64,000 nt of DNA, taken from positions 806,001 through 870,000 of the forward strand of contig CM065647.1 in NCBI GenBank assembly GCA_033220425.1, written 5' to 3'. The stretch comes from Lepraria neglecta. Taxonomy: Eukaryota; Ascomycota; Lecanoromycetes; Lecanorales; Stereocaulaceae. The notes beneath the pieces were generated by a model. The model worked only from the letters and a program-made list of their open reading frames with translations, was not told where the DNA came from and did not search any database. Made by a program: the position numbers and the translations under genes. Positions 27,759 to 38,780 of the stretch are shown one piece after another (position 1 is the stretch's first letter; each line of letters starts with the position of its first letter).

Positions 27759-29112
27759 TCAATATGGGTATTTCCTTCCCTCATCCTCCTCCGCATAATT
27801 CTCTCCAATAACGCCCCTTTCAACCTGCTGCCTGTGCTGCTCATCCAGATACTCCAACAAAACATCCTGATATCTCTCCCTTCCCTTGTACTTCGACACA
27901 TCATCTCCCCAACTCCTCACTGCACTTGCGAGTCTCCCTGGAACCCCAGGTTCCTTAGCAATTGCTGTAACAGGTTCGAAATACGTCCGAATAGTGAAGA
28001 CCACGCCTCCGCTTCTCGGCAGACGTCTTAGACTTTGTCTCTCGCTTCTGAAGAAGTGATGCTCAATAGCTTTGTTCTTCTCCGCGGTGTCCCATCCAAC
28101 AGCCTGCGTGTGGTCTCCATCTTCAGCGCCTATGCTGCTACTCCACGCCAACTCGTCATCGACCTGTAAGAAATAATTATTTCGCAGGACGGGGCCATTA
28201 GGCTGCACTCTCCGGAAAAAGTTCATCATGCCCTTTTCTAACTTCGTCTTGAAGCCTGGCACGTCACCACTGGTATGTATTTCTGACAAAGGCATTCCAA
28301 ATTTGTCGCTGAGCCGCCAGAAGCCAGCTAAAAGAATAGCACCAGCAAGGAGATAGTACTGGCCGTCAGAGCCTTCGAACATGATCGCTAGGTCGTCCTG
28401 GACAAGCCGGGCACAAGTTTGCATGGGATCTTCTGGTAAGGGACGTTGGGTGACATTGAAACATTCGCCGGTTACAATGTTATCTATGCCCACCGGTGTC
28501 TTACGATATAGCGTTGGATATCTTTGCGGCAGGTAGTCGCAGCTATGTTGGGAAGGCCATTAGCTGATGGACGTACTAAATGGCTATGTTGACTTACAGT
28601 TCTTCAAGGAGCTCAATGGCGCCGTCCATAGCCTCCGGTGCTGTCCGACAGTGCGTCGCTCCGCGCTCTTCTATACGACGTTTTTTATCTGCATGGAACT
28701 TCAGGTAATGGTTATCCAGCTCTATCCAGTCATCCCATTGCATCGTCCGCAGTCCCATGGTGATATGGTAGGGGCCATGTTTAAAGGGCCTGTAGGGCAA
28801 TGGATCCGTCTTGTAGACATCCCAGCCTGGATAAGGTGGCGGATCTGGCCATTTGAAATCGACTGGTGTCCATACTCCAGGTGTTCTTTCAGGGCCTTTC
28901 GACGTAGGCTTTCTGGAACTGGGCTTTTCCAGGTCCGGGGAATTGGCTCTTCGCGGTGCTGGCTTTTTGCGTTGTATTAATCTTGTAACCAGGAACGAAG
29001 TGAACAGGAAAGCAATTATCCCTCCATATAAGACCGGCTTGAAGTTCTGAGACACTAATTGAGGGACACGTTCAATCTGCTGTTGTACGGCAAGAAGAGT
29101 ATTCGCTACCAT
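27759..29112 (-). CDS. DUF3445 / heme-dependent N-demethylase-like protein
   Basis: Exons are 29112-28598 and 28542-27759 (55-nt phase-2 intron), giving 432 residues. The body matches the DUF3445 family, whose characterised bacterial member is the alpha subunit of a heme-dependent oxidative N-demethylase. Visible family-like features are the PVDFKWPDPPPYPGW entry segment, the CDYLPQRYPTLY block, DDLAIMFEG and the NGPVLRNNYFLQVDDELAW stretch, with FRSERQSLRRLPRSGGVVFTIR later. Residues of about 27-47 form one hydrophobic membrane anchor (VLYGGIIAFLFTSFLVTRL) followed by a basic run, so the catalytic domain is probably held on a membrane and faces the cytosol. The substrate is unknown. The gene lies just beyond the right end of the transposon. 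The family call is fairly sure; the enzymatic role is inference. Confidence 0.72.
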
Positions 29113-29406
29113 TGTAGCACGTTGGACCGGACTGATCTCTGAACGAATGTATGGGGAAATGGGTGGAAGAGGAAGATTATATTGCTCCTCTCAAAACATT
29201 GCGGATGACTTGACAATATAAAAGGACGTTGATTGAATTGTGAAGCAGTGGTGAAGCGGGGCGTCAACGGCGAGCTATCGCGGGCAGTTATCATCCTGAA
29301 GCTGGAAATTCGAGCCTCTTCCGGTTAGCGCATTTTTGTGATCTCGAAAGGTGCATGCTCGCACAACATTTCAGGGACCTCTTTGCCCAAAGTGCACAAA
29401 GAAGAC

Positions 29407-31312
29407 TCAATTCGTGGATGACTTGCGGCGCAGTAAGCAATATCGGCCCCATTTTCTCCTATATCGCGCTGGGATGATTTTCAATTCTGGGATCCAGAAG
29501 ATTCGGCTCAAAGGATGGGTTTTGGAAGCATCCAGGAAGCTTTGACATTGCATCTCTTCCCACGTCTTTGTATCCAGAACATAATTCGGCTCCAGGCTTG
29601 AAGGTTCAGAGTCAGCGAAATACGAGTCCACAATGAATGAACAATGGGCGATATCGACCTGCATGCAGTATGAGCAGGGCAGAGTTGGCAAATTGACGCC
29701 GAGTACTTACATGCTTTCCTGGATCCTCAATATTCTGGTCGTTCATGCCAGGAGGGACAAGCCATGTAGTATAGATACCAAAGCTGTTTGTAGTTTCACT
29801 GAATTGTCCTGGGAGCAGGCCATCAAAGGCACTTTTGACGAACCTGGCTCTCATCTTCTTCGGCAGGAAGTATGAGGAGGGAAAGCGGTACCATTCTTTT
29901 CCAAGACACACTGCTCCCTCTGTATCGGCAAATTCAGGAGTCTGTAATGGCTTGTAGATCTCGAGAGGGGCACCATAAGCGCTGGCAGTGGCCACAGTCC
30001 TCAACACACCAGCCATGACAGCGAGAAGCACTCCACTAGTTGCGAAGAGGAGCTTGACCTTTGCCGGTGACTTGCCCAGGATGACGTTCCGATCTGATCG
30101 TCGAAGGTAGAAGAGCACTACATGCATTGCAATGGCTGCATTGAAACAAAGAAGAGGGTACGCGGGATACATGAACCTCTCCTCTTTGTGAGCTTGCGCT
30201 GAAAAGATAGCAAGCCACATGTAAAATGGAGTGACATAGATCATGCTTCTCCAGAGAGGTGTTCCCACGATGGGCTGCTGCTTAGTTAGGGATGGCAATA
30301 AGAGCATAGGTCCAGCGCACATGGCGAGCAGAAACCATGCATTGAAGTTCAAAAGCAGATTGCGTATGTAGAAATGCCATGGCTCAGTGCCAAAGATATC
30401 AGGTCCACGCGACGAGCCACTGAAGACGTTATAGGATACGATACTCCAAGGAACAAAGAGTATCTTGTGATAGAAGAACATGTCAACACCTATTTGGAAT
30501 GGCTAAATGAGTCAGCAATGAACATGGCTCAGAAAGATTCCGAGTGGGGTACAAACCACGATGATCATAGTCCTCACACCTCCATCAATAATTCTATGTG
30601 CCATCTCACTGACATTGCCTGTCAGCTTAGCGAAGACCAATTCTTGTAAGAGAAAAGGCATGACGAGCGCAGCCGCGAATGGCCAGCCAACAGTTGCTCC
30701 GATTCCGAACCACATAATGCCTTTATTGGTTTTCAACCCACCCTCGGTATCTATGAAGGCTACCATACCCATCATCGTAGTATACATTGCAAAGCTTGAT
30801 GGAAGGTAGGCTACCGAAGCGTGGAACATTCCCGAAGCCGTCGCCATTGTGATCAGGAAGTTCAGGGCTACCCTTGGGCTGATTGACCGTGAGATGGTGG
30901 AGAAGAGGCGCGTTTCACAGCCTGCACAGATACATCCAAGGATACCTCGAATAAGATAGAACTCGAAGCGCCTTTTAGACAAGAAGAGGGATCCCAATTT
31001 GCCAGGTAGAGCATGGATCACAATGTACAGCCAGCTCCGGATGGCGTATTCGGACGAATACTCCCACGTCTCGAAGCCGAATCCATGGTTGAGGTAGTGC
31101 GTGGGCTCCCAGTAGTTGAAGACTTCATCACAGTCTTGGATGGGAGCGTAGGTTGCTGCTAATAAATTGACAGCTGCGAATATCGAAAAGGCAGAGGTAG
31201 AGGAGATTTGGAAGTCTGGCGGGCTTTCACCTGCTTGTTTTCTTTTCCGTGGCCTCTGAGGGTTGGTATTTTTGCGGGAGCTGGAGGCAGCTCCCCCCTT
31301 TCGATCTCCCAT
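29407..31312 (-). CDS. ALG9: Dolichol-linked oligosaccharide alpha-1,2-mannosyltransferase
   Basis: ER-membrane GT22 enzyme that adds the seventh and ninth mannose to the lipid-linked precursor of N-glycans, using dolichyl-phosphate mannose. Exons are 31312-30553, 30489-29711 and 29658-29407, giving 596 residues. The diagnostic luminal acidic motif appears as QDCDEVFNYWEPTHYL, followed by FETWEYSSEYAIRSW; HKEERFMYPAYPLL is the second conserved GT22 block. About eight to ten hydrophobic helices are visible. The splice at 30490-30552 uses a GTACCC donor rather than the nearby GTTTGT, because only the former keeps the frame; a TGCTGAC branch site supports it. The first 30 residues are basic and Ser-rich. 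Divergent from NAF1, with 244 bp between the start codons. Confidence 0.9.
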
Positions 31313-31556
31313 TGGAGTTGCCCTGAGAACCCTGGGCCTGGTGGAGTCAGAGGTGGAGTGCTTGTTTGGAGAAAGTAAATTATAGGGTCCATGTTAGCGC
31401 GTAGCCGCGCCAAGACAGCCATATCAAAAAGTTTTGGATCTGCTCAGAGCTCAGAGCATAGGTTACATATGCTCTTGAACGAGCGCGAGTGCTAATCTCA
31501 CATTTAAATAGCATCTTACCAAACATCAATGTTAGCTTTCCCTGGTCATAGGAGGG

Positions 31557-34054
31557 ATGGATCGACCAGAAGACTTCGAGATGCCCCCGCCTAAGAGGGC
31601 AAGATTGGAAGCTCAAGAGCCGGACACATCCCAAGATCGGGCTACAACAATTGATGACATGGATGATTTATATGATTCGCCGTCAAAACCTACAGCGAGC
31701 ATCCCAAGAAGTCTTCAATCTCATGCACCAGCATTAGAGAAGGTTTCCTCCACAGCAATTCCAAAATTCCCACAGCTGCCGGGACTAGGCGTGCTTTATG
31801 ACGATCAACAACCACTAAAAGAAGCTGGGCAGCCGTTGTTGCATAATTCTGAAACGGCGGTACCTTCGCAGGCCATTACGCCCGCCGAGAACCCTTCCGA
31901 CAATCCGAACACACGGCAGGAGCAGGCAGCCCAGGACGGAAATGAGCCAGAGATTGCCTCAGCAGCTGAGGCTCACCTTGATCACAACGCGCCTGTCTTT
32001 GAAGGTGCTGTGTCTGTAGAGGATTCCCCTCAAAAGAACGGGAACAAAGCGGAGGACACATTCCGGAGAGTCCATGGGGGGAGGAAAGCGCTCCCGTTCA
32101 GGAACGCGATGCAACATTGGATGCAAAGCTGGAGCAAGCTGCAATTGGGTCACAGTCGCCAGAGCAGGGAACGAGGTCTCATGCGGCGGTAGAATCGCAG
32201 TTGGCAGACACGGACACAGCTCCTACAGGTGAAGCGCAGAAGGGAGTCTTGCAAGAGGCGGAGGCTGCACGAGATGGCGAAGGTCATAAGGAAATAACAG
32301 GCTTGAAATTATACACGGTGGATTCTACGAAAGCGATTGCGTCTACAGAGCCAACCTTTGAGGAACTAGCAGAAACCAACCAGTCCAATGCAGATGCTGA
32401 ATTCGAGTTGGACTCCTCTCCTCTAGGTTCATCGTCCTCAGACGTATCATCCGACACATCTTCGTCAGACGATAACAGCGACGTAGACGACTATGAGATG
32501 CTAAGTCCTGAGGAGCAAGCTCGTCGGCTTATGGCAGAGGATGGAGGATCGGATGATGGTCGTGCTAGCAAAGGAGGCAACGCCGTCTCGGGCGTTTTGC
32601 GCACCACAAACGAGAAGCCGGACGAGGTGGTACCGAAGCCAGACATCACGGTCACCGCAGACATGAAGATTGAGGAGCTTGGCCGTGTAGAGAACCTCGT
32701 AGAGAATCTGGCCCTCATTAAAGCAAAAACGTCTGGAGAATATCAGGTGCTGGAGTCCGGTTCGGTGCTCTGCCTTGAAGACAGGTCTGTTATCGGAGTC
32801 ATTGCGGAGACATTGGGCCGAGTTCAGCAACCATACTACTCTGTACGCTTCACCAATACAGCTGCTATAACCGAAGCTGGGATAAGCCAGAACACAAGAA
32901 TATTCTATGTTGAGCAACATTCTTCAACAGTGTTTACACAGCCACTGAAAGCTTTCAAGGGCTCTGATGCCTCAAACTTGCATGATGAAGAAGCTGGTGA
33001 TGATGAGCTTGAGTTCTCGGATGACGAAGCAGAGGCTGAGCATAAACGGCAAGTCAAGTTACAGAAACGTGCAAGGCATGGTGCTAGGGATGGCCAGACA
33101 GATGGATTCTCTCGAGGACTACAGCAGAGGCCCAGCGGGCCAAACAATCGTTACGGCCGTGGCTTGCCTTCCTGGCCGGAACATCCGCCTGTACCTGCGG
33201 ATCTCTCGTTGAATTATGACGACGCTAATGGCGCCAATACCAAGAACGAGGACGAGGATGAGCTATACACTCCTTTAGCAAGGCCAACGAACCTCCATGA
33301 AATGATGGTCGGCAAACCACCATCGGTTGAGAGCAACGGCAGCCGTGGGAATTCTTCCAGAGGTGGTCGTGGTGGAGGCCGAGGAGGACGTCAACGCCAT
33401 CGTGGTAATCGTGGCTCGGACAGGGGAGGTAAATTTGATCGAAGAGAGCACGCCAACCCTCGAGAGAATGGCCATTCTCATGGGCGTCAGAATTCCCCTC
33501 CCATACCCCAAAGGAATGGTTTCAGCCTCCCTTCCAAGAATAGCCTACCACCTCGTCCGCCTCATCAAGGAAATGGCTACGGGTCACCTTCCAGCCAACA
33601 CAATGGATACCAACCCCAACAGTCGCCATTGCAAGCTTCCAACTATCCACCACAATCGCAAGCCAATTCTCATCCAAGCTATCCTTCGCAGTACCCCAAC
33701 AACTATGCACATTCCTACTCTCAACCACAGCAACATCAGGGCTACCCCTCTCAATATCCCCCTCAACAATACAACTCCCAGTACTGCCAACCGCAACACT
33801 CGTCCCCACAAAACTATCAATCCCAGCAATCCTTCCCTTCCCAGGGACAATACTCAGCCCAGCAGGCACCATCTATGCCGCCTTCTCCAGCGAACATTCC
33901 TCCAGGTGCTCATGTCAATCCCGCGTTCTTCCAACAGCAAGCTCAGTCGCAGCCACAAGCGTGGCAGCAGCCTGACCCTGAAGCAGCACGGAGAGTCCAA
34001 GAGGGTCTAAATCTTCTAAGAGGCTTCGGTGGTGGTGGATATGCTCCTAAGTAG
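31557..34054 (+). CDS. NAF1: H/ACA snoRNP assembly factor Naf1 (apparent frameshift)
   Basis: Naf1 holds the place of Gar1 during assembly of H/ACA snoRNPs and shuttles between nucleus and cytoplasm. The start is the ATG at 31557 (MDRPEDFEMPPPKRARLE). The first frame looks coding until a run of six G at 32076-32081 and then degenerates to a stop at 32190-32192. From the same G-run a second frame is open to 34054. One extra G there would give an 832-residue protein. The second frame carries an acidic Ser/Asp stretch, the Gar1/Naf1 beta-barrel domain (SGSVLCLEDRSVIGVIAETLG and following, about 32755-32940), an RGG-rich segment and a long Gln/Pro/Tyr/Ser-rich tail, as in yeast Naf1. No intron of normal size can join the frames. 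It is either an assembly or sequencing indel, slippage, or a real lesion in an essential gene. Confidence 0.85.
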
Positions 34055-34337
34055 TCTTCCAAACACTATGCACTACTCAATTAAATGATCCACTACCAAT
34101 AGTCGAATACGTGTAGCCTTATCGTGCAGAATGCGCCTTGGTGGGGGCACTCTATTCTTAGACGATTTCATCTGCCTTACAGAGACTCTTCGGCCTCACT
34201 GTCGACCACAGACTGCCAAACCTCATCTCCATCCAAGTTTTCCGTGACCAAGACGAGAAGCTGTTGCGTACAATTTTCCCAACCTTCATCCACCCACCGA
34301 AATCCAGAGCAGTAGCCGTCCTTATCTTATCTCCGAA

Positions 34338-35375
34338 ATGGTCTCAGCTACAGATATTATTACCTACATTAGTATACCTCTTGCAGTCCTTGGAGTGACC
34401 CCAATTTTCTATACTTTTGCTTCGGCGCTATATACACGAATTAAGATTCAGCGTACTTTGTGGGAGGGTATCGAGGCCCACATCAGAGCTCGGTTGATGA
34501 CGGGTGTGGTGGAAGTAGATCTACCAGCTCATCAGCTCGAGCCTCTTCATTCCTTACTGGCCTACTCCCGCATCCGGCCCAAGATGAGAATACCGCTGTA
34601 CCGAATGTTGGAGACGCTGTCGATGAATGGCACCAATTTGTTGTTGAGATAACAGAACGTGGCGTACAGTATGTAGGAATTGCAGTCAATTCGGGGCCTG
34701 CCCACGGGACGAAGCTTGAGTGTCCTTATCTGTTCCATTTAATAGCATGTTCCGGTATGCCCTGGAGTTTTTGCTTCACTTGTGCATTCATTGCAGTATA
34801 CGCTTCCAAAGACCTGCGGCATTTTGGATTTCTGCCTAGCCAACAGGTACTTTACACTGCCCAATGGTATGACATTAAATTACGAGACGCCATCTACCTT
34901 GGCTTGCTCGACGACCTCGGGAGCTCTCTGAACGAAGGTTTTTGGAAATGGATAGATCCCGATGGTTATGATACAACTGCCAACGGTGTTCAACTGGTTC
35001 CTTTGCAACAACTGGATCCTTCGGAAATGTCCCATAAGGTCTTGGCCAACAGTCAAGATTTAGACTCGTTAGTCAGCTTCTTACCAATAATAAAGTTGAA
35101 ATCTCGGCTATTGGGGCCTTCAAAAGGCTACTCTCAGGAAATACATAACTGTGCCAGACTTAAACCCACTCTGCCTGACGTTGCTTTGGCACCATCCCAT
35201 CAAGGTCGACTCATTGTCAATAGGTGCAAGGCCCTTGGAGGGGTCTAGCGATTATGACGTTGAGACGATCGCTAAAGCCATCTTACAAGCTATGATAATG
35301 AGCCAAGAGTTCGCCGAGGGCGTAATATCGGAGATCAATGATGTTTTTGGGAGGGGACAGAGCAAAGAAAGCTGA
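34338..35375 (+). pseudogene. Decayed hypothetical gene with membrane-anchor start
   Basis: The start at 34338 encodes a hydrophobic N-terminal segment (ITYISIPLAVLGVTPIFYTF) followed by a basic, Leu-rich stretch, which is a start I associate with large uncharacterised fungal families. That frame stops at 34650-34652. A second frame (about 34560-35245) continues with coding-like sequence (DEWHQFVVEI, SKDLRHFGF, DIKLRDAIYLGLLDDL), and a third (same phase as the first, about 35151-35375) ends with DYDVETIAKAILQAM and a stop. At least two compensating frameshifts are needed, and no introns of proper phase are evident. Probably a pseudogene; a badly fragmented but spliced gene cannot be excluded. 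Confidence 0.45.
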
Positions 35376-35581
35376 TAAGACGTCCAACAGAGGTGGTTAT
35401 GAGATTCTCTGGCACCGGCGTAGCCTTAACAGTTTGCAGTATTTCCTTGCAGCAATAAGACTTAAAGCTCGTTTCTTGTTATCGATGGAGGATGTAAGCC
35501 ATTGCTTGGAGTGGAGCGATGTTTATCTTTGTTGATGCTCGGGAATTGAGGGAAGATACATGGTCTGTTGGTTTATTCTAC

Positions 35582-35747
35582 ATGGCTAGCTATCACCAAA
35601 GAGAAGACGTTCCCAGGGTCCGTGAACAATTCTTTCTTTCACATCACTGGTTACCGCCAGGGAGAAAGACACTCCCAGGATTTGTGAACAATGTTTACTT
35701 CTACATCGATGGCTATGGCCAATCAGAAGACGTTCTCAGTATTATTG
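35582..35747 (+). repeat. Degenerate tandem repeat, about 62-64 bp unit
   Basis: Two full and one partial copy: 35582-35645, 35646-35707 and 35708-35747. Shared blocks include a GAGAAGAC or similar core, a CCCAGG core, GTGAACAAT and a TTCTACATC-type end. The copies fall in different frames because unit lengths differ by two bases. The translated units resemble each other, suggesting a former repeat-containing coding region. Confidence 0.6.
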
Positions 35748-36524
35748 AATGAGCAGGATACATGGCAGACTCGTCAATAGATACGATTATGTACCGTGAG
35801 GCGCCTTCACTTCGACAGAGGCGGCGGAGTATCAGGTAGTGGCGGAGACAGCTGCGACCAAGATCTTACTGCTCCGTTTGGTGCGCATGAGAGTGTATAT
35901 AGGATACGATTCGAGAAAATGAAGCAGAAGATTACATATGATCATTCTATTTCTAGGGTACCTTGTAGACTTCAAACAACAAAGCCTGGTTCCTACTGTC
36001 TTCTCTTTCCCCAAGGTAGGGTACAATGCCAAGTAGAGCGCATACGAAGGCCTTAAGAGTAACATGGGCACAAGTGATAGTAATAATGACTAATTCATAC
36101 TATTGATACAAGTATCTATTAGATTCGCAAGCTATCTCACAAGCTCTCTCCCTCCGTAGAGGGGAGGGCACAAAAAACATGAGCACGAAGGCAATGAAGC
36201 CGTACTTTCTCTCTCGTACAAGCAGTCATGGTATCATCGTAAAGCTAAAGTCCTTCTTTGCAATACCGGCCGAGGAATGATGTTCGCTAAAAGAGAAAAA
36301 AGCCCGCCCTGGACATACATTGTAGTAGTCCATTAACGAAAGTAAAAGAATCGAAGTTTTTTTTGTCCACCCTTGCTGATAATCAATCAATTATTAAAGC
36401 TCCTTTTTCTATACATGAACGCTTTTTTCCGTAACGCCTCGCTTGCATGGATCGTAGAAATGAAAAATGGATCGGCCAGCGGCCGGGAAGAATTGGTACA
36501 ATTTTGACACAGAAAAGTCGTAAA
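35748..36524. other. Intergenic, 3' side of the C2H2 gene
   Basis: About 780 bp with no supported gene; mixed AT-rich sequence that includes a T8 run near 36357 and the 3' region of the minus-strand C2H2 gene. Confidence 0.45.
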
Positions 36525-38780
36525 TCATCTGCCTCCGCGTCCGCTCTCGATCCTCTGCCTCACCACGTCGGCACCCTCGCTGTTTCGGCCTCGTCGAGTC
36601 TTTCCTGGGAAGTCCACATCCGGGTGAACAACACGCATGTGCCGCGTCAAGGCATCGTTCCGCGAAAATGTCTTCTCCTCTGTGCAAAGATGGCATCGCA
36701 CCTTTTGCTTGCGGTTGTTGTGTATCGTATCCTCATGCCTCGTCAAGTCGTAGCTTCTGCTGAAGACCGTGTTGCAGGGTTTGCCAGTTGAGGGATTGGT
36801 CTTCTCACACTTGTGTGGCCCAGGTGCGTTGTTGCGGGACACATTGTTTTGAGCGGCTTGAGGATTGCGAGGGGCGGATACGGAGGAGGGAGTATTGGGT
36901 GTAGAGGCGGCGAATGGTGATTGCTGGCGGTGAGCCTCTTTGCGGTGCTTTTGTAACTTTGCAGAGGTGTCGAAGCGGGAGTGGCAGTCTGGAGTGGTGC
37001 ATGTGTATGTGCCATGGCCAGCAGATGTATCTGAAGGGCGTTGAGTAGGGCCTTCTTGAGATGATGGTGCTGAGCGTTGAGAGGCTTCGGGTATGAGGCG
37101 AACGTTCTCGCCTTGGGCTGACTCGCTCCTAGTGGACTCCATCGAGGTCAAAGAAGCCGGGAATTCTGGCACTGGGTCAGACCCTCCGCTACGCATGCTG
37201 CTGCTCTGGCGACGTGACTGTGATATGAATGGATATTGCTGTGGCATACCAGGCACAGAGGGAGGCATGAATTGGATGTTCGGAGTTGAGTGTTGTGGTG
37301 CGGATGATGATGTGGAGTAGGTGGAAGAGCTCTCGCGTCTGCTTGTTGCCATGGAAGTGAAGCTTTGCTTGTTGCTATTTTCGGCCGTGCTAATACGACG
37401 TCGATCGTACGGTGTTGCCGATGCTTGAGATTCACGCTTTGGTGAGGGGAAGAGGGGCACCTTAGAAGCCTCGTCTGATTCGCTGTAGTCGAGAAGAGCC
37501 TCCTTTGGGGAAATTGTCTTGGGAGGGTTCAGGAAGTCATGACGCGATTGTTGGTGTTGTTGCGCATAAACTTGTGCTTCGTCCATCTTTTGCTGTTCTC
37601 TGATTTGCGCTGCCGAATTTAGGCGAGTGGCGGGCGAGCTCGGGTTTGAGTGCGAAAATCCAGGCCCCGCCGTGTTGTAATGTGAATTATCACGGAACGG
37701 CGAAAACTGCCGAGGCACATTTTGTGTTACCGGCGAAGCTGATCGTGCAGACATGTGGCCATTGTTGGCCTGTTGCAAAAGGCTCGAAAAAGTACTCCTG
37801 TGGGGCGAGAGAAGATTTCCTGAAGTCGTCACTGACGGACGCGCGTGCGCCGACGGAGCTGGCGCTTGCATCGCTGGATTGTACAGCTCGTCCTGACAAA
37901 TGTCTGACTCTGTACGTTCGAATTGTGGTATATTGCTGCGCATTTCCGATGACGCGCCAGCTTCTCCTCCATACGGCCCTCTTGACGAACTCTGCCTCCG
38001 GTCCATGGTTGGAGCGCGCTGCTGGTTTCCCATTGCTGTTTGTGCTCCCATCATCGAGACTGCATCGTTCCCTTGAAGGTTGAAATTCTGGAAGGTCGGG
38101 TAGAATGAGTGGTCGCTGGTCTGCGACAACGGCGAAGGGAAGGTCGGTTTTGAGTATTGTGCAGCGTTCGAATAGGAGCCGTCGAAGGAGTCGAGATGCG
38201 CTGAGTGCACTGATTGCGAGTCTGGATCCACGATATGAGGATATGTAGATGACTGCGTGTATGGAGAGTCAGGCCCTGCTGAACCTATTGATGAGCTTGA
38301 CGACAGTCGCTTGTGGGAGCGATAGCTCGTCTGATCGTTGTACTGCTGTTGCGCGTTTGGTGCTAGGTATGAAGTGTCTGGTGGGAAGCTGTTCCACGAT
38401 GGTTGCGCAAAGTCGTGCCCATCAACCATCGGAGGAGGACTATTCGCCGAAGGCAATCCGTTGTTCGGTGTCGACTGCTGGACACGAACCTGCGGATACT
38501 GCGGTGGGTTGTTCTGCATAAATTGTGGATCCGAAAGACCCCAGCTGAAGCAGTCTGACGGTGTTGACTCTCGTGAGTCGATGCAGTACAGGTCTGTTGT
38601 AATCGGAGCTGTGTAGTAATTCAACGCCAACTGTTCCGATGGGATAGGTGTTGAGTATGCGGTCTTGTCGAATTGTGGGTTGAAGTAAGTGGTAGATAGG
38701 TATGGAGATGTTGATGGTGGTGAAGGAGAATCTGATGGTGACAGGTCTTGACGTCTTACAGAAGGATGAGCTAATGGCAT
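36525..38780 (-). CDS. C2H2 zinc-finger transcription factor, Rpn4-like
   Basis: A single exon of 751 residues. The first 580 residues are low-complexity Ser/Pro/Gln/Asn-rich sequence typical of fungal activation regions. Three C2H2 fingers follow: one at about 594-617 (CTTPDCHSRFD...), a second at about 658-687 with a long CX10C cysteine spacing (CEKTNPSTGKPCNTVF) and a third at about 696-719 (CHLCTEEKTFSRNDALTRH). The paired last two fingers, with SYDLTRHEDTIH and NDALTRHMRVVHPD, resemble the C-terminal DNA-binding region of Rpn4, the activator of proteasome genes. A basic RGRN...RGGR tail follows. The call as an Rpn4 orthologue is inference from finger layout; other C2H2 regulators are possible. 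No gene is recognised for 3.4 kb upstream, which suggests a long regulated promoter. Confidence 0.75.
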   Translation of the reverse strand: MPLAHPSVRRQDLSPSDSPSPPSTSPYLSTTYFNPQFDKTAYSTPIPSEQLALNYYTAPITTDLYCIDSRESTPSDCFSWGLSDPQFMQNNPPQYPQVRVQQSTPNNGLPSANSPPPMVDGHDFAQPSWNSFPPDTSYLAPNAQQQYNDQTSYRSHKRLSSSSSIGSAGPDSPYTQSSTYPHIVDPDSQSVHSAHLDSFDGSYSNAAQYSKPTFPSPLSQTSDHSFYPTFQNFNLQGNDAVSMMGAQTAMGNQQRAPTMDRRQSSSRGPYGGEAGASSEMRSNIPQFERTESDICQDELYNPAMQAPAPSAHARPSVTTSGNLLSPHRSTFSSLLQQANNGHMSARSASPVTQNVPRQFSPFRDNSHYNTAGPGFSHSNPSSPATRLNSAAQIREQQKMDEAQVYAQQHQQSRHDFLNPPKTISPKEALLDYSESDEASKVPLFPSPKRESQASATPYDRRRISTAENSNKQSFTSMATSRRESSSTYSTSSSAPQHSTPNIQFMPPSVPGMPQQYPFISQSRRQSSSMRSGGSDPVPEFPASLTSMESTRSESAQGENVRLIPEASQRSAPSSQEGPTQRPSDTSAGHGTYTCTTPDCHSRFDTSAKLQKHRKEAHRQQSPFAASTPNTPSSVSAPRNPQAAQNNVSRNNAPGPHKCEKTNPSTGKPCNTVFSRSYDLTRHEDTIHNNRKQKVRCHLCTEEKTFSRNDALTRHMRVVHPDVDFPGKTRRGRNSEGADVVRQRIESGRGGR

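Noticed and set aside
32070-32101. A 32-nt GT-AG intron (GTCCATGG ... TTCAG) that would join the two NAF1 frames
   Set aside because: It is phase-compatible but far below the 44-nt minimum seen elsewhere in this window and has no branch site; a one-base indel in the G6 run is simpler.
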